From JABMMZ01 sp044377005 (lineage in GTDB: Bacteria > Bacteroidota > Bacteroidia > NS11-12g > UBA955), in contig JBILJV010000004.1 of the NCBI GenBank assembly GCA_044377005.1, positions 1 through 64,000 on the forward strand: DNA of 64,000 bases. The letters run 5' to 3'. Below, one piece after another: positions 51,119 to 60,607 of the stretch (its first letter is position 1; each line of letters starts with the position of its first letter). A program made the translations under genes and the position numbers. The notes beneath the pieces were generated by a model that was not told the origin of the DNA, searched no databases, and saw only the letters and a list, made by a program, of their open reading frames with translations.

Positions 51119-54100
51119 ATGAAAAGTGTTTTTATAAAATTAAAAGTTGTGGCCGTATTAATGTCTGTTTCGCAGATATTATCGGGGGCTGAAATTAAAA
51201 ATTTCAATTCAACGACCAATGGAAACGGTCATTCACAAAAAAATAGCAATGGTTTTGCTGAATTTGCAAACAATTGTAAAGCCGCTTCACAAAGTGCAGA
51301 TTTAGATGTTAACAATGTTAGAACCCGTATTTTAAACGGAGGAGACATGTGGTGGGATTTAAACAACCCTAAATATGAAATACCTAAAGTGTCTGATGCA
51401 AATAGTGTTAGAAAACACTCTTTGTTTGCTGGTGCTTTATGGATAGGTGGATTAGGTAGAGGTGATGGTAATTTAAGAATGGCTGCTATGACTTACAGAC
51501 AAAGAGGAAACGATTTTTGGCCAGGTACCTTAGACCAAAGTTCTGTAAGTACTGATGCATCTCGTTGTGAATCTTGGGACAAAATGTTTAAAGTAACCAG
51601 AGATGAGTTGTTGAGACAACAAACTTCAGGATTTACAGATTTATCAAAAGGGATTTTAGAATGGCCAGCTTATGGTAATCCTAATATTCCGTTTGCAACG
51701 AATCAAACAACAGATTTAGCTCCTTTCTTTGATTTAGATGGAGATGGTTTTTATGACCCAACTAAAGGTGATTATCCAATTTTAGATCCTACCAGAGACA
51801 ATGATAAAAACTTACCGAAAGATCAACCAGATCAAATGATTTGGTTTGTATATAATGATAGAGGAAATGTTCACTCTGAAACAGGTGGTATCCCAATTGG
51901 TTTGGAAATCCAAACAACAGCTTTTGCTTTCCAAACAAATGATGAAGTAAATAATATGACATTCTACCGATCTAAAGTAGTTAATAGAGGTTTTGAGGCT
52001 TTAGATAAAACATATTTTGGTCAATGGGTGGATGCGGATTTAGGAAATTATGCCGATGATTATGTTGGATGTGATGTAGGTAGAAGTTTAGGCTATTGCT
52101 ATAACGGTGATGACAATGACGAGGGTGTACTTGGATATGGTTTAAATCCTCCTAGTATCGGTGTCGATTTCTTTGAAGGTCCATTGGATTCAGCAGGAAA
52201 CGAACTTGGAATGGGTGCTTTTGTTTATTATGACAATAACTTTAATCCGGTAAATGGTAATCCTAATAACGCTATTGATTTTTACAATTACTTACAAGGT
52301 AATTGGATGAATGCTGTTTGTATGAAATATGGTGGAAACGGAGTAAACGGAACCGTTTGTACTAAATACATGTTTGATAATGGTACAAATACAGCAACTG
52401 CAACTTTACCAGCATGGACAGAAAAATCTTCAGGTAATCAACCAGCAGACAGACGTTTCTTACAATCAGCAGGACCATTTACTTTGTTTAATGGTGCCGT
52501 TAACTATGTAACAGTAGGTGTTGTTTGGGCAAGAGCAACATCAGGTGGAGCAACAGGGTCACTTAGTTTGTTAAAATTGGCAAGTGATAAAGCTCAACAA
52601 TTGTTTAATAATAAATTCGATTTACCTGATGGTCCAGAACCACCGGCTGTAGAAGTTCAAGAATTAAACAATGAACTAGTTATGAAATTGTTCAATACAG
52701 ATTTGCCTGAAAACTATTTTGAAGCAATCAAAAATGAATTAGGTCAAACGATTGAATACAAATTCCAAGGTTATTTGTTATACCAATTGAAAGATGGTAC
52801 TGTTTCAAATACAGAATTAGACAACATAGAAAGAGCAAGATTAATTTACCAATGCGATGTAAAAGATGGTATTTCTTCATTAATTAATAGAGAATTTGAT
52901 GCTTCTGTATCTGCTAAAATCCCTAAATTAAAAGTTGATGGCTTAAACCAAGGAGTTCAAAGAACATTAAGTATCAAAGAAGATGCATTTGCTTCAGGTT
53001 CAAACAAAACGCTTGTAAATTTTAAAAACTATTATTATCTAATGGTGGCTTATGGATATCCTTCTAATGACCCAAATAAAGAAGAAGATGTTCAATTCTT
53101 GCCTGGAAGAAATACAGCTAAATTTACAGCTTATCCAAGAAATACTTCACCAGAAAATGGTGGAAGTATGCAGCAAGCATTATATGGAGATGGTCCTATT
53201 TTGAAACAAATAAATGGTCAAGGTAATGGGGGGCAAATTATAGAATTTAGCAAAGAGACTATTGATGCTATTTTAAGTAGTTCAACCAACAAGGTAGATG
53301 AGCCTGTTTATTTAGGAGGAAGAGGTCCTGTAAATATTAAAGTTGTAGATCCAATGAAAGTGCCTAACGCTAATTTTGAATTTAGATTTATAGAACCTAG
53401 AGAGGTAAGAGTAAATTCAAGAGGTACTGGTTCAAATAAATATCAAGATTCAATCGCTGCAGGAAGTTATTGGATGCTAATAAACACAACTTCTAATGAT
53501 ACTGTTTACTCTGAAGGAACTATTGCTACAAAAATAGAAACTATTCAAGGAAGAGACTCAATAGCAGGTGGCAAAAAGAACGGTCCAAAAGTTAAATTAA
53601 CCAATAGTTTAAAAGATTGGGGATTGGCTGTTGAGATTGTTCAAGTACCAAGCCCAGGTAGAAATCCATACGGGGAACCTTCTAATGGATTTTTGAATTA
53701 TACTGTCAAATTTGCTGACGAAAATAAACAATGGTTAACAGCAGTATTTGATGTAGATGGAGATAATTCTCCATTGAACTGGATTCGTTCAGGTACAAAT
53801 GGCTTATCAGCAACATTCGATTCATATTCACATGATTTTAATGCTGATTTTGATCCAAACCATACAGGAAATGATTCTTATGACCCTTATGAAGTTTTTG
53901 AAAAAATATGGGATGGTAGAATAGCTCCATACGCACTAACAGCTAGAGCTTTAGGTCCAAAACCTTCAGGAACAGGTGCTGGTACTATATTATATAGCCC
54001 TGCATTTGCAAACTCCACAGTTGCTGATAACCCAATGACTGAATTGGCAAGTATTAAACTTGTATTAACCCCTGATGTAAGAAAATGGACTCGTTGTGTA

Positions 54101-55063
54101 GTTGTTGAAATGGGAGAAGACGTTGTATTAACACAAGGTTCAACCCCTAAGTTTAACCTAAGAGCTGCTAATTCTAAAAAACCTATTTACAATAATTCAG
54201 ATGGTAGCTTGATCCGTTGGGAAGAAGATCCTTCAGAAACAGGAAGAAGTTATTTCCCTGGATATGCGGTGAATTTAGAAACTGGTGAAAGATTAAATAT
54301 CATCTTTGGAGAAGATTCTTACGTTCCTTCTGAAAATGGTAATGATATGATTTGGAATCCTACAAGTGTTCAGTCTAATGGAACTTATGTATCATTTGGA
54401 GGTAAACATTTTATCTACGTAATGGGAAGTTACCAAGGGATGAATACCAGAGGATATAGAGGTCCAATCTATGATGAAGGTGTTGAATATAAGAATTTAT
54501 TAACTTCAGGTGGTTTCGACAAAAGAAGAGTATTCTCTCAAGCTATGTGGGTTATTCCTGCTTTAGCAGAAAGAGGGTACAATCTGAAAAATGGTGTTCC
54601 TCCAACTCAAGTTGATATTTCAATTAACATGAGAAAACCATTCACTAAGAAAGCATCAGAAATTGGCGATTCAACTAAATTGCCAGGTTACACATTCTCA
54701 ACTGAAAGTATTTTCAATAATATCAATGAAACTACAGGTAAAAATGCAGTTAATATGATCAATATTGTACCTAATCCATATTATGCAACCTCTGCATACG
54801 AATCAAGTGCAATTGATTCACGTGTTAAAATCACTAATCTTCCACCTAAAGCAACTATTTCTGTATATACATTAAATGGCGCTTTGGTTAGAAGAATTAA
54901 AAAAGATGACAATGAAACATTTGTTGATTGGGATTTGAAAAATAATAATAGAGTGCCAATAGCAAGTGGATTTTATATCATTCACGTTGATTGTGGTGAT
55001 TTAGGAGAAAAAATATTAAAATGGTATGGCGTTATGCGTCAATTAGATTTGGATACATATTAA
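51119..55063 (+). CDS. Large T9SS cargo protein
   Basis: The product is 1314 residues. After the signal peptide it has the conserved NVRTRILNGGDMWWDL and HSLFAGALWIGG segments shared by a set of large Bacteroidota surface proteins. A Ca-binding-like motif, DLDGDGFYDPTKGDYPILD, lies near residue 205. The C-terminus (INIVPNPYYATSAYES, then RVPIASGFYIIHVD) is a sorting-domain-like end. It is exported by T9SS. The receptor upstream and the PorV-like protein downstream (24-base gaps) suggest they work together. Confidence 0.8.
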   Translation: MKSVFIKLKVVAVLMSVSQILSGAEIKNFNSTTNGNGHSQKNSNGFAEFANNCKAASQSADLDVNNVRTRILNGGDMWWDLNNPKYEIPKVSDANSVRKHSLFAGALWIGGLGRGDGNLRMAAMTYRQRGNDFWPGTLDQSSVSTDASRCESWDKMFKVTRDELLRQQTSGFTDLSKGILEWPAYGNPNIPFATNQTTDLAPFFDLDGDGFYDPTKGDYPILDPTRDNDKNLPKDQPDQMIWFVYNDRGNVHSETGGIPIGLEIQTTAFAFQTNDEVNNMTFYRSKVVNRGFEALDKTYFGQWVDADLGNYADDYVGCDVGRSLGYCYNGDDNDEGVLGYGLNPPSIGVDFFEGPLDSAGNELGMGAFVYYDNNFNPVNGNPNNAIDFYNYLQGNWMNAVCMKYGGNGVNGTVCTKYMFDNGTNTATATLPAWTEKSSGNQPADRRFLQSAGPFTLFNGAVNYVTVGVVWARATSGGATGSLSLLKLASDKAQQLFNNKFDLPDGPEPPAVEVQELNNELVMKLFNTDLPENYFEAIKNELGQTIEYKFQGYLLYQLKDGTVSNTELDNIERARLIYQCDVKDGISSLINREFDASVSAKIPKLKVDGLNQGVQRTLSIKEDAFASGSNKTLVNFKNYYYLMVAYGYPSNDPNKEEDVQFLPGRNTAKFTAYPRNTSPENGGSMQQALYGDGPILKQINGQGNGGQIIEFSKETIDAILSSSTNKVDEPVYLGGRGPVNIKVVDPMKVPNANFEFRFIEPREVRVNSRGTGSNKYQDSIAAGSYWMLINTTSNDTVYSEGTIATKIETIQGRDSIAGGKKNGPKVKLTNSLKDWGLAVEIVQVPSPGRNPYGEPSNGFLNYTVKFADENKQWLTAVFDVDGDNSPLNWIRSGTNGLSATFDSYSHDFNADFDPNHTGNDSYDPYEVFEKIWDGRIAPYALTARALGPKPSGTGAGTILYSPAFANSTVADNPMTELASIKLVLTPDVRKWTRCVVVEMGEDVVLTQGSTPKFNLRAANSKKPIYNNSDGSLIRWEEDPSETGRSYFPGYAVNLETGERLNIIFGEDSYVPSENGNDMIWNPTSVQSNGTYVSFGGKHFIYVMGSYQGMNTRGYRGPIYDEGVEYKNLLTSGGFDKRRVFSQAMWVIPALAERGYNLKNGVPPTQVDISINMRKPFTKKASEIGDSTKLPGYTFSTESIFNNINETTGKNAVNMINIVPNPYYATSAYESSAIDSRVKITNLPPKATISVYTLNGALVRRIKKDDNETFVDWDLKNNNRVPIASGFYIIHVDCGDLGEKILKWYGVMRQLDLDTY

Positions 55064-55087
55064 TCAATAATTATAGAAATTTTAAGA

Positions 55088-56227
55088 ATGAAAAAAATAG
55101 TTTTAGCATTAAGCATCGCCTTTACTTGTTTACAAGTCAATGCTCAAATAAGTGACGGTCCTGCAAGAGCAGGTCAATATGGATTTACTCAATTATTGGT
55201 TAATGGATGGGGAAGTTCAAGTGGAATGGGAAACGCATATTCATCAGGGGTATCTGGTGTAGAATCGTTTTACTTAAACATAGCTGGTTTAGGTAAAGTA
55301 ACAAACACTGAAATCGCATTCAGTCGTACTTCTTGGTTAGGTGGAACTGGTATTAATATCAATACTTTTGGATTTGGTCAAAAAGTTGGAGAAGGTGTTG
55401 TCGGTATTAGCGTTCAGTCTTTTGCAATTGGTCAAATTCCAATTACAACAGTGGATCAACCGGATGGAGGAATAGGAACATACAAACCTTCAATCAGTAA
55501 TGTAAATTTAGCATACGCCCACAATTTCTCAGAGAGAATTTCTGCAGGCTTGAATGTGAAAATAGCAAGTGAGTCAACTCCAGATGTTAGAGTTGGTGCA
55601 ATGGCATTTGATGCTGGGTTACAATATGCTGACCAATTTTTAAGAGGAAAAGCAGTGAAATATCAAAATCCTGAAATGAATCCAGCTGCAGCTAGAGGAA
55701 GTGACATAAGATTTGGTGTAAGTATCAAAAATTTAGGAACAGATGTTAGACACACTGGAGATGGATTGGCTGCAAAGTCAAACATAAATGGCAAAGAGTT
55801 TACTTCAACTACTTCCCAAAGAGCTGATAAGGTATCATTACCTTCACAAATTAATATCGGTTTAGCTTATGATTTTAGATTAGATAAAGATGAAAAAACA
55901 TACTGGAATCGTTTAACAGCTGCTTTGAATTTTACGAATAATGTGGCTATGGCGAATCAAACTTCTTTAGGTTTAGAATATGCTTACAAAGAAATATGGT
56001 TGTTAAGAGGTGGATTTAATTATGAAAAAGGTGTCTTTAATTACGAAACTAGAAATAATGCCTACACTGGTTTAAATTTAGGAACATCTATTCAAATCCC
56101 TCTTATTAAGAAAAATGAAAAAGGTTTCCGCACGAAATCAGATGCACTTGCAATTGATTACTCATACAGAGCAACTAGACCTTTTACAGGAACTCATACT
56201 TTTGGTTTAAGAATCAAACTTGATTAA
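55088..56227 (+). CDS. PorV/PorQ-family outer membrane protein
   Basis: The product is 379 residues: signal peptide (ending VNAQ), AGQYGFTQLLVNGWGSSSGMGNAYSS (a PorV-like start, here split for length as residues about 27-52), and a 14-strand-like barrel to the end (THTFGLRIKLD). PorV carries T9SS substrates from the SprA translocon to the attachment complex and keeps contact with the sorting domain. A paralogue next to one large substrate suggests dedicated pairing. The -33 element of the greA promoter overlaps its 3' end. Confidence 0.8.
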   Translation: MKKIVLALSIAFTCLQVNAQISDGPARAGQYGFTQLLVNGWGSSSGMGNAYSSGVSGVESFYLNIAGLGKVTNTEIAFSRTSWLGGTGININTFGFGQKVGEGVVGISVQSFAIGQIPITTVDQPDGGIGTYKPSISNVNLAYAHNFSERISAGLNVKIASESTPDVRVGAMAFDAGLQYADQFLRGKAVKYQNPEMNPAAARGSDIRFGVSIKNLGTDVRHTGDGLAAKSNINGKEFTSTTSQRADKVSLPSQINIGLAYDFRLDKDEKTYWNRLTAALNFTNNVAMANQTSLGLEYAYKEIWLLRGGFNYEKGVFNYETRNNAYTGLNLGTSIQIPLIKKNEKGFRTKSDALAIDYSYRATRPFTGTHTFGLRIKLD

Positions 56228-56251
56228 TTAACAAAAAAAATAGTATTTTTG
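56220..56251 (+). promoter_or_regulatory. Promoter of greA
   Basis: TTG at 56220-56222 and TATTTTTG at 56244-56251 are 21 bases apart. The expected start is near 56256, inside the left arm of the hairpin at 56253-56281. The greA ATG follows at 56307. Confidence 0.6.
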
Positions 56252-56252
56252 C

Positions 56253-56288
56253 ACAAGTGCTTTCATATAGAGAGCACTTGTTTTTTTT
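56253..56288 (+). terminator. Terminator-like hairpin between the greA promoter and greA
   Basis: ACAAGTGCT (56253-56261) pairs with AGCACTTGT (56273-56281), extendable by two more pairs, with a loop of 7-11 bases and a run of eight T (56281-56288). A transcript from the upstream PorV operon would make the whole hairpin and terminate. A greA transcript starting near 56256 would retain about 6-8 of the pairs, so some of these RNAs could end here too. Confidence 0.75.
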
Positions 56289-56306
56289 AATAACCAATAT
56301 AATAAA

Positions 56307-56780
56307 ATGTCAGACATAGTATACTTAACCAAAGAAGGTTACGATAATTTAAAAAAAGAAATTGATGAACTTAAAAAAGTTCAAAGACCTGCTATTAGTG
56401 CACAAATTGCTGAGGCAAGGGACAAAGGGGATTTGTCTGAAAATGCAGAATATGATGCAGCTAAAGAAGCTCAAGGTTTGTTAGAAGCTAAAATTGCAAA
56501 CCTTGAAACTATGTTTTCCAAAGCAAGGATTATTGATGAATCAAAATTAGATAATTCAAAAGTTAACTTGTTAAGTAAAGTTAAAGTAAAAAACTTAAAT
56601 GCCAATCGAGAAATGTTATACATGATTGTTTCTGAAAAAGAAGCAGATATGAAATTGGGTAAAATATCTAGTAAATCAGCAATTGGAGCTGGCTTAATAG
56701 GAAAAGCACAAGGTGATATTGTGGAAATTCAAGTGCCTGCAGGAATTGTAAAATTAGAAATTTTGTCAATTAGTTTATAA
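56307..56780 (+). CDS. greA: Transcription elongation factor GreA
   Basis: The product is 157 residues: an N-terminal coiled coil with the acidic tip ARDKGDLSENAEYDAAKEAQ and a C-terminal domain with SVEKVKL-like parts (SAIGAGLIGKAQGDIVEIQV). GreA enters the RNA polymerase secondary channel and stimulates cleavage of backtracked RNA. It has its own promoter and a terminator-like leader. A HIT gene follows seven bases later. Confidence 0.97.
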   Translation: MSDIVYLTKEGYDNLKKEIDELKKVQRPAISAQIAEARDKGDLSENAEYDAAKEAQGLLEAKIANLETMFSKARIIDESKLDNSKVNLLSKVKVKNLNANREMLYMIVSEKEADMKLGKISSKSAIGAGLIGKAQGDIVEIQVPAGIVKLEILSISL

Positions 56781-56787
56781 AGCGAGA

Positions 56788-57180
56788 ATGTCAACCATTT
56801 TTGATAAAATCATTAACAAAGAAATTCCATGTTTTAAAATACATGAAAATGATGATTTTATGGCATTCTTAGATGTTAATCCAATTGCTATTGGACATAC
56901 TTTAGTGATCCCCAAAAATCCACAAGATTATATTTTTGATTTATCGGATAGTGATTTTATGGCTTTTCATTTGTATTCAAAAAAAATAGCTTCTGCTCTA
57001 AAAAAAACCATAAACTGTAAAAAAATAGGAGTGGCTGTTATAGGTCTTGAAGTGCCACACGCTCACATTCATTTAGTACCCATGAATCATGTAGGTGACC
57101 TTAATTTTACTGGAGAAAGATTAGTATTGTCAAATATTCAGTATGAAGATATTTGCAAACAAATTTTATCGAATCTTTAA
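56788..57180 (+). CDS. HIT-family nucleotide hydrolase
   Basis: The product is 130 residues. It begins TIFDKIINKEIPCFKIHEND, and the histidine triad motif HAHIHLVP (His91, His93, His95) is intact. The family hydrolyses phosphoramidates such as AMP-lysine. A greA-HIT pair is common in Bacteroidota and suggests cotranscription. Confidence 0.93.
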   Translation: MSTIFDKIINKEIPCFKIHENDDFMAFLDVNPIAIGHTLVIPKNPQDYIFDLSDSDFMAFHLYSKKIASALKKTINCKKIGVAVIGLEVPHAHIHLVPMNHVGDLNFTGERLVLSNIQYEDICKQILSNL

Positions 57181-57231
57181 TTCATTTGTCTTTCTTTTTA
57201 CTAATATTTATAATTAAGTCACATTAGTTGT

Positions 57232-57239
57232 TATATTCG
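57232..57239 (+). promoter_or_regulatory. -7 element for the DUF5686 gene
   Basis: TATATTCG at 57232-57239 matches TAnnTTYG, 20 bases before the ATG. No -33 TTG at the right distance is visible. Confidence 0.4.
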
Positions 57240-57259
57240 TATTTTCCTTTCTGTAATTT

Positions 57260-59671
57260 ATGAAGTGGTTAATTTTCGTTGTAGTTTTTTTTAGTGTGTT
57301 TATTACTAATGCGCAACGCTATACTATAAAAGGCCTAGTCAATAATTCTGCAGGAGAGCCTGTTGCATATGTTAATGTGTCTATATTGGATATGCCAAGT
57401 ATGGGAACTACTACCAATTTAAAAGGAGAATATACATTTAAATTGGAAGAAGGAAGCTATACCTTAGTATATGATATTATAGGGTATAAAACTTTGAAAT
57501 ATCCTATAATTGTGAATAAAAATGCGATCATCAGTTCTGTTATTATTGAACAGGATGAAACTGAGTTTGTAGGCGTTAAAGTATCAATGAAAAAAGTTGA
57601 TCGTTCTGAGGAAATCATTAGACAGGTTATTGCTAATAAATTAAAATATTTATATACCACAAGCTATTCAAATGAGGCTTATATTAAAGCGACTTTAGTA
57701 AATGAATTCGCAGTGAGTAAAAATGATACTTTAGATTCATTGTCAACCCCGAATCTTACTATGGCAGAAATTCATTTGAAAACCTTTTTTTCGACACCCA
57801 ATAAAATCAAAGAGGAAAGAAAGGCTGTAGTTTTAAGAGGCAATACCCAAGATTTGTTTTATTTGAGTCATACAGAAGGAGATTTTAATTTTTATAAGAA
57901 TTTAATTCAAGTGCCTGCATTAAGTGAGTCACCTCTACTATCCCCCATTTCAAACAGTGGGCTTGTTGCTTATAAGTATAAATGGATGGGTGTTTTCTAT
58001 GAAAATAATATTAAGTATTACAGAATAAAAGTAAGTCCGGGATTGTTAGGGAATGCACTCTTTAGCGGTGAATTAGTAATTCAAGACAGTACATGGTCAA
58101 TAAAGTCATTAAGCTTGGTCGCGCCCAAGTATCACACACCTGAATATGATTTTTTTGAAGTCAATCAAACCTATGGTTTTGAATTAGGAAAGTATCATTT
58201 AACAAGACAAGAATTTAATTATCAAACAGGAACCAAAAAAAAACACACAAATGGAAAAACTATAGTAGTTTACTCAAATTTCGAAGATTCAGTAATACTG
58301 AACAAACGGTTTTTTAATAATGAGTTAAGTTCAACAGCAAAAGAAGCATATGAAAAAGATTCACTCTATTGGCAAGGCATTCGTAAGGAACCCTACTCGT
58401 CATTAGAGATAGCTTTTATACGTAAATCAGACAGTTTGATTGCCTTAAAATCTCAGAAGTTTTGGCAAGACTCAGTTGATGCTGTTTTTAATAAAATTAC
58501 TTTAAAAAAATTATTCTTATTTGGCCAAGGCAATTACGATAGAAGTAATGAACGAACATGGTCTTTTAAACCTTTAGTTTTTGTATATCAGCCATTATAT
58601 ATTGCTGGTCCTAGGGTAGATTATTGGGTTGCGTATAACAAAGAAAATAAAAATAAGAAAGAGTTTAATGCATTTGTTCGGGCCAATATGGGAACTATTA
58701 ACAAAGATTTAAAAGGTAATATTTCATTAACAAGGTTATATAACCCATTTAAAAGAGCCTCCTATTCCATGAGTATAGGAAGTGATTTTGGAATTATTAA
58801 CCCCTTTGAATCTTGGATTAGATTGTTTTCAAGAGCAAACTTTTATGTACATGATTTTGTTAGTTTTTCTCATCGTAAGGAAATTATAAACGGATTGTAT
58901 GTGAGATTGGGAACTGAATTTTCAAATAGAAGGTCTGTGAGTAATTTAACATTTGATTCAAGAGGCGATAGTTTATGGGGAGGTAATACTGATATTATTG
59001 ATTTTAGTTATTACAAAGCAATGTATTTTTCGACATTTATAAGTTATGTTCCATTTCAGAAATATGTACGGGAACCTTATCAAAAGTTAATATTAGGTTC
59101 GGCTTGGCCTGAGTTATTTTTGAGTTATCGAAAGGGCGTTCCATACTTAGGAAGTGTTGTAGATTTTGATTATATGGAATTTGGAATTGAACACGATTTA
59201 AAAGTAGGCTTGTTGGGTAATACCAAATATAGATTTGTAAGTGGAGAATTTCTTCAATCCAAAGATTTAAGAATAGTTGATTATAAATTTCAACGCAGAG
59301 CAGGTCCTATATTTTTTACCAATCCATTGTTTTCATTTCAAGGGATAGATAGCACATACAATACCTTAAAACGCTTTTATGAATTCCATTATTTACACCG
59401 TTTTAACGGAGCATTAATAAACAAATTGCCATTACTGAAAAAGTTAAATGTCATAGAAGTAGCTGGTGCAGGTTTTTTATATACCCAAGAAAGAAAATTT
59501 AGATATGTAGAAGGTTTTGTAGGAATAGAAAAAATTATACGTTTTTGGAATGAACGATTTAAGTTAGGTGTTTTTTTGGTAGCAGCTCAAAGTAATTTAT
59601 ACACATACAGACCTCAATTAAAATTTACAATTGAAGCTTATGATAAAGTGCGAAATAAATGGCCATACTAA
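57260..59671 (+). CDS. DUF5686 protein with carboxypeptidase-regulatory-like domain
   Basis: The product is 803 residues: signal peptide (1-18), a regulatory-like beta domain (about 20-100, YTIKGLVNNSAGEPVAYVNV and GSYTLVYDIIGYKTL), an alpha/beta region with SEEIIRQVIANKLKYL, and a beta-barrel-like C-terminal half. This is the DUF5686 architecture, widespread in Bacteroidota with no known function; an outer membrane location is likely. It ends directly against the convergent gene at 59672. Confidence 0.8.
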   Translation: MKWLIFVVVFFSVFITNAQRYTIKGLVNNSAGEPVAYVNVSILDMPSMGTTTNLKGEYTFKLEEGSYTLVYDIIGYKTLKYPIIVNKNAIISSVIIEQDETEFVGVKVSMKKVDRSEEIIRQVIANKLKYLYTTSYSNEAYIKATLVNEFAVSKNDTLDSLSTPNLTMAEIHLKTFFSTPNKIKEERKAVVLRGNTQDLFYLSHTEGDFNFYKNLIQVPALSESPLLSPISNSGLVAYKYKWMGVFYENNIKYYRIKVSPGLLGNALFSGELVIQDSTWSIKSLSLVAPKYHTPEYDFFEVNQTYGFELGKYHLTRQEFNYQTGTKKKHTNGKTIVVYSNFEDSVILNKRFFNNELSSTAKEAYEKDSLYWQGIRKEPYSSLEIAFIRKSDSLIALKSQKFWQDSVDAVFNKITLKKLFLFGQGNYDRSNERTWSFKPLVFVYQPLYIAGPRVDYWVAYNKENKNKKEFNAFVRANMGTINKDLKGNISLTRLYNPFKRASYSMSIGSDFGIINPFESWIRLFSRANFYVHDFVSFSHRKEIINGLYVRLGTEFSNRRSVSNLTFDSRGDSLWGGNTDIIDFSYYKAMYFSTFISYVPFQKYVREPYQKLILGSAWPELFLSYRKGVPYLGSVVDFDYMEFGIEHDLKVGLLGNTKYRFVSGEFLQSKDLRIVDYKFQRRAGPIFFTNPLFSFQGIDSTYNTLKRFYEFHYLHRFNGALINKLPLLKKLNVIEVAGAGFLYTQERKFRYVEGFVGIEKIIRFWNERFKLGVFLVAAQSNLYTYRPQLKFTIEAYDKVRNKWPY

Positions 59672-60562
59672 TTAGAATTCAAGACATTTTTGTTTCCCAT
59701 TCATTTTACTTCTACCTCTTCGCATATTCCCGAAATCCGATCCTTTTTTTCCATTACCTAAGGTTATATTGTATGCGAAACAAATAAAGAAAAACGTATC
59801 ATTGTCTTTGGGGTCACCTCTTATAGCACCCGGGGAGCTAAATCCTGGGATATCAGAAATATTTCTGTCAGCTAATGCGGCAGCATCTGGGCCTTTAGCG
59901 GCTATTAATAAACTTTGATCAACATAATTAGTACTAACATCATCAATATAATCGGTTGTTGTTTTTCTTAAATTAAGTTCTAATGACAAAAATTGTCCTC
60001 TACCAACAGCCCATTTATAACCAATTCCGTGCGGGAAACACAATGCACTTAATTTGTATGGCTCTTTCCCAGTTAACGCAAACTGACCTTCTGTTCCGTA
60101 ATTTCTTAGCTCATAAATGTTGCCATTTAATTTTGTTTTGGGATTAAATGTAAAGTATCCAACACCACCAAAAAAATACCACATCCCTTTTTTATTTCTT
60201 GAATTATAAAGATTGATTTCTGCAGTAACATCTCCTTCAAATATATTACTGTAAAAGTTTAAGTTTCTACCTTTGCGTTCTTTGTTTGAGGTATATTTGT
60301 CATTGGCAGAAACTCTAGCATACCAAATGTTAGTTCTTATAGCAAAATATTTATTTAAATTAAACCTTAGTCCTGTTGTAGCGGCATATCGGGTTGAGAG
60401 TATGTCTAAGTCTTGAAAATCATTGGTGCCAAGAAAAGGCTTTCCCCCTAAATCACCAAGAAAATGACTTGATGAAACGCCAAACATAAAGTCAACGGAT
60501 TGAGCATAAGGTTTTATACTTAGTGTAAGAATTAAAATTATTAGATTAAGTGTTTTATTCAT
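59672..60562 (-). CDS. DUF6089-like outer membrane protein
   Basis: The product is 296 residues: signal peptide (ending PYAQ), GVSSSHFLGDLGGKPFLG, an eight-strand-type barrel with RYAATTGLRFNLNKYFAIR, and TTDYIDDVSTNYVDQ in the second half. These features fit DUF6089. A basic tail of about 25 residues after the last strand (GNMRRGRSKMNGKQKCLEF) is unusual for a barrel that normally ends at an aromatic residue. Its function is unknown; its stop directly abuts that of the DUF5686 gene. Confidence 0.65.
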   Translation of the reverse strand: MNKTLNLIILILTLSIKPYAQSVDFMFGVSSSHFLGDLGGKPFLGTNDFQDLDILSTRYAATTGLRFNLNKYFAIRTNIWYARVSANDKYTSNKERKGRNLNFYSNIFEGDVTAEINLYNSRNKKGMWYFFGGVGYFTFNPKTKLNGNIYELRNYGTEGQFALTGKEPYKLSALCFPHGIGYKWAVGRGQFLSLELNLRKTTTDYIDDVSTNYVDQSLLIAAKGPDAAALADRNISDIPGFSSPGAIRGDPKDNDTFFFICFAYNITLGNGKKGSDFGNMRRGRSKMNGKQKCLEF

Positions 60563-60607
60563 TATTTTTGATATAATTGTAATGTAAATATAGGTGTTTT
60601 GTAATTA

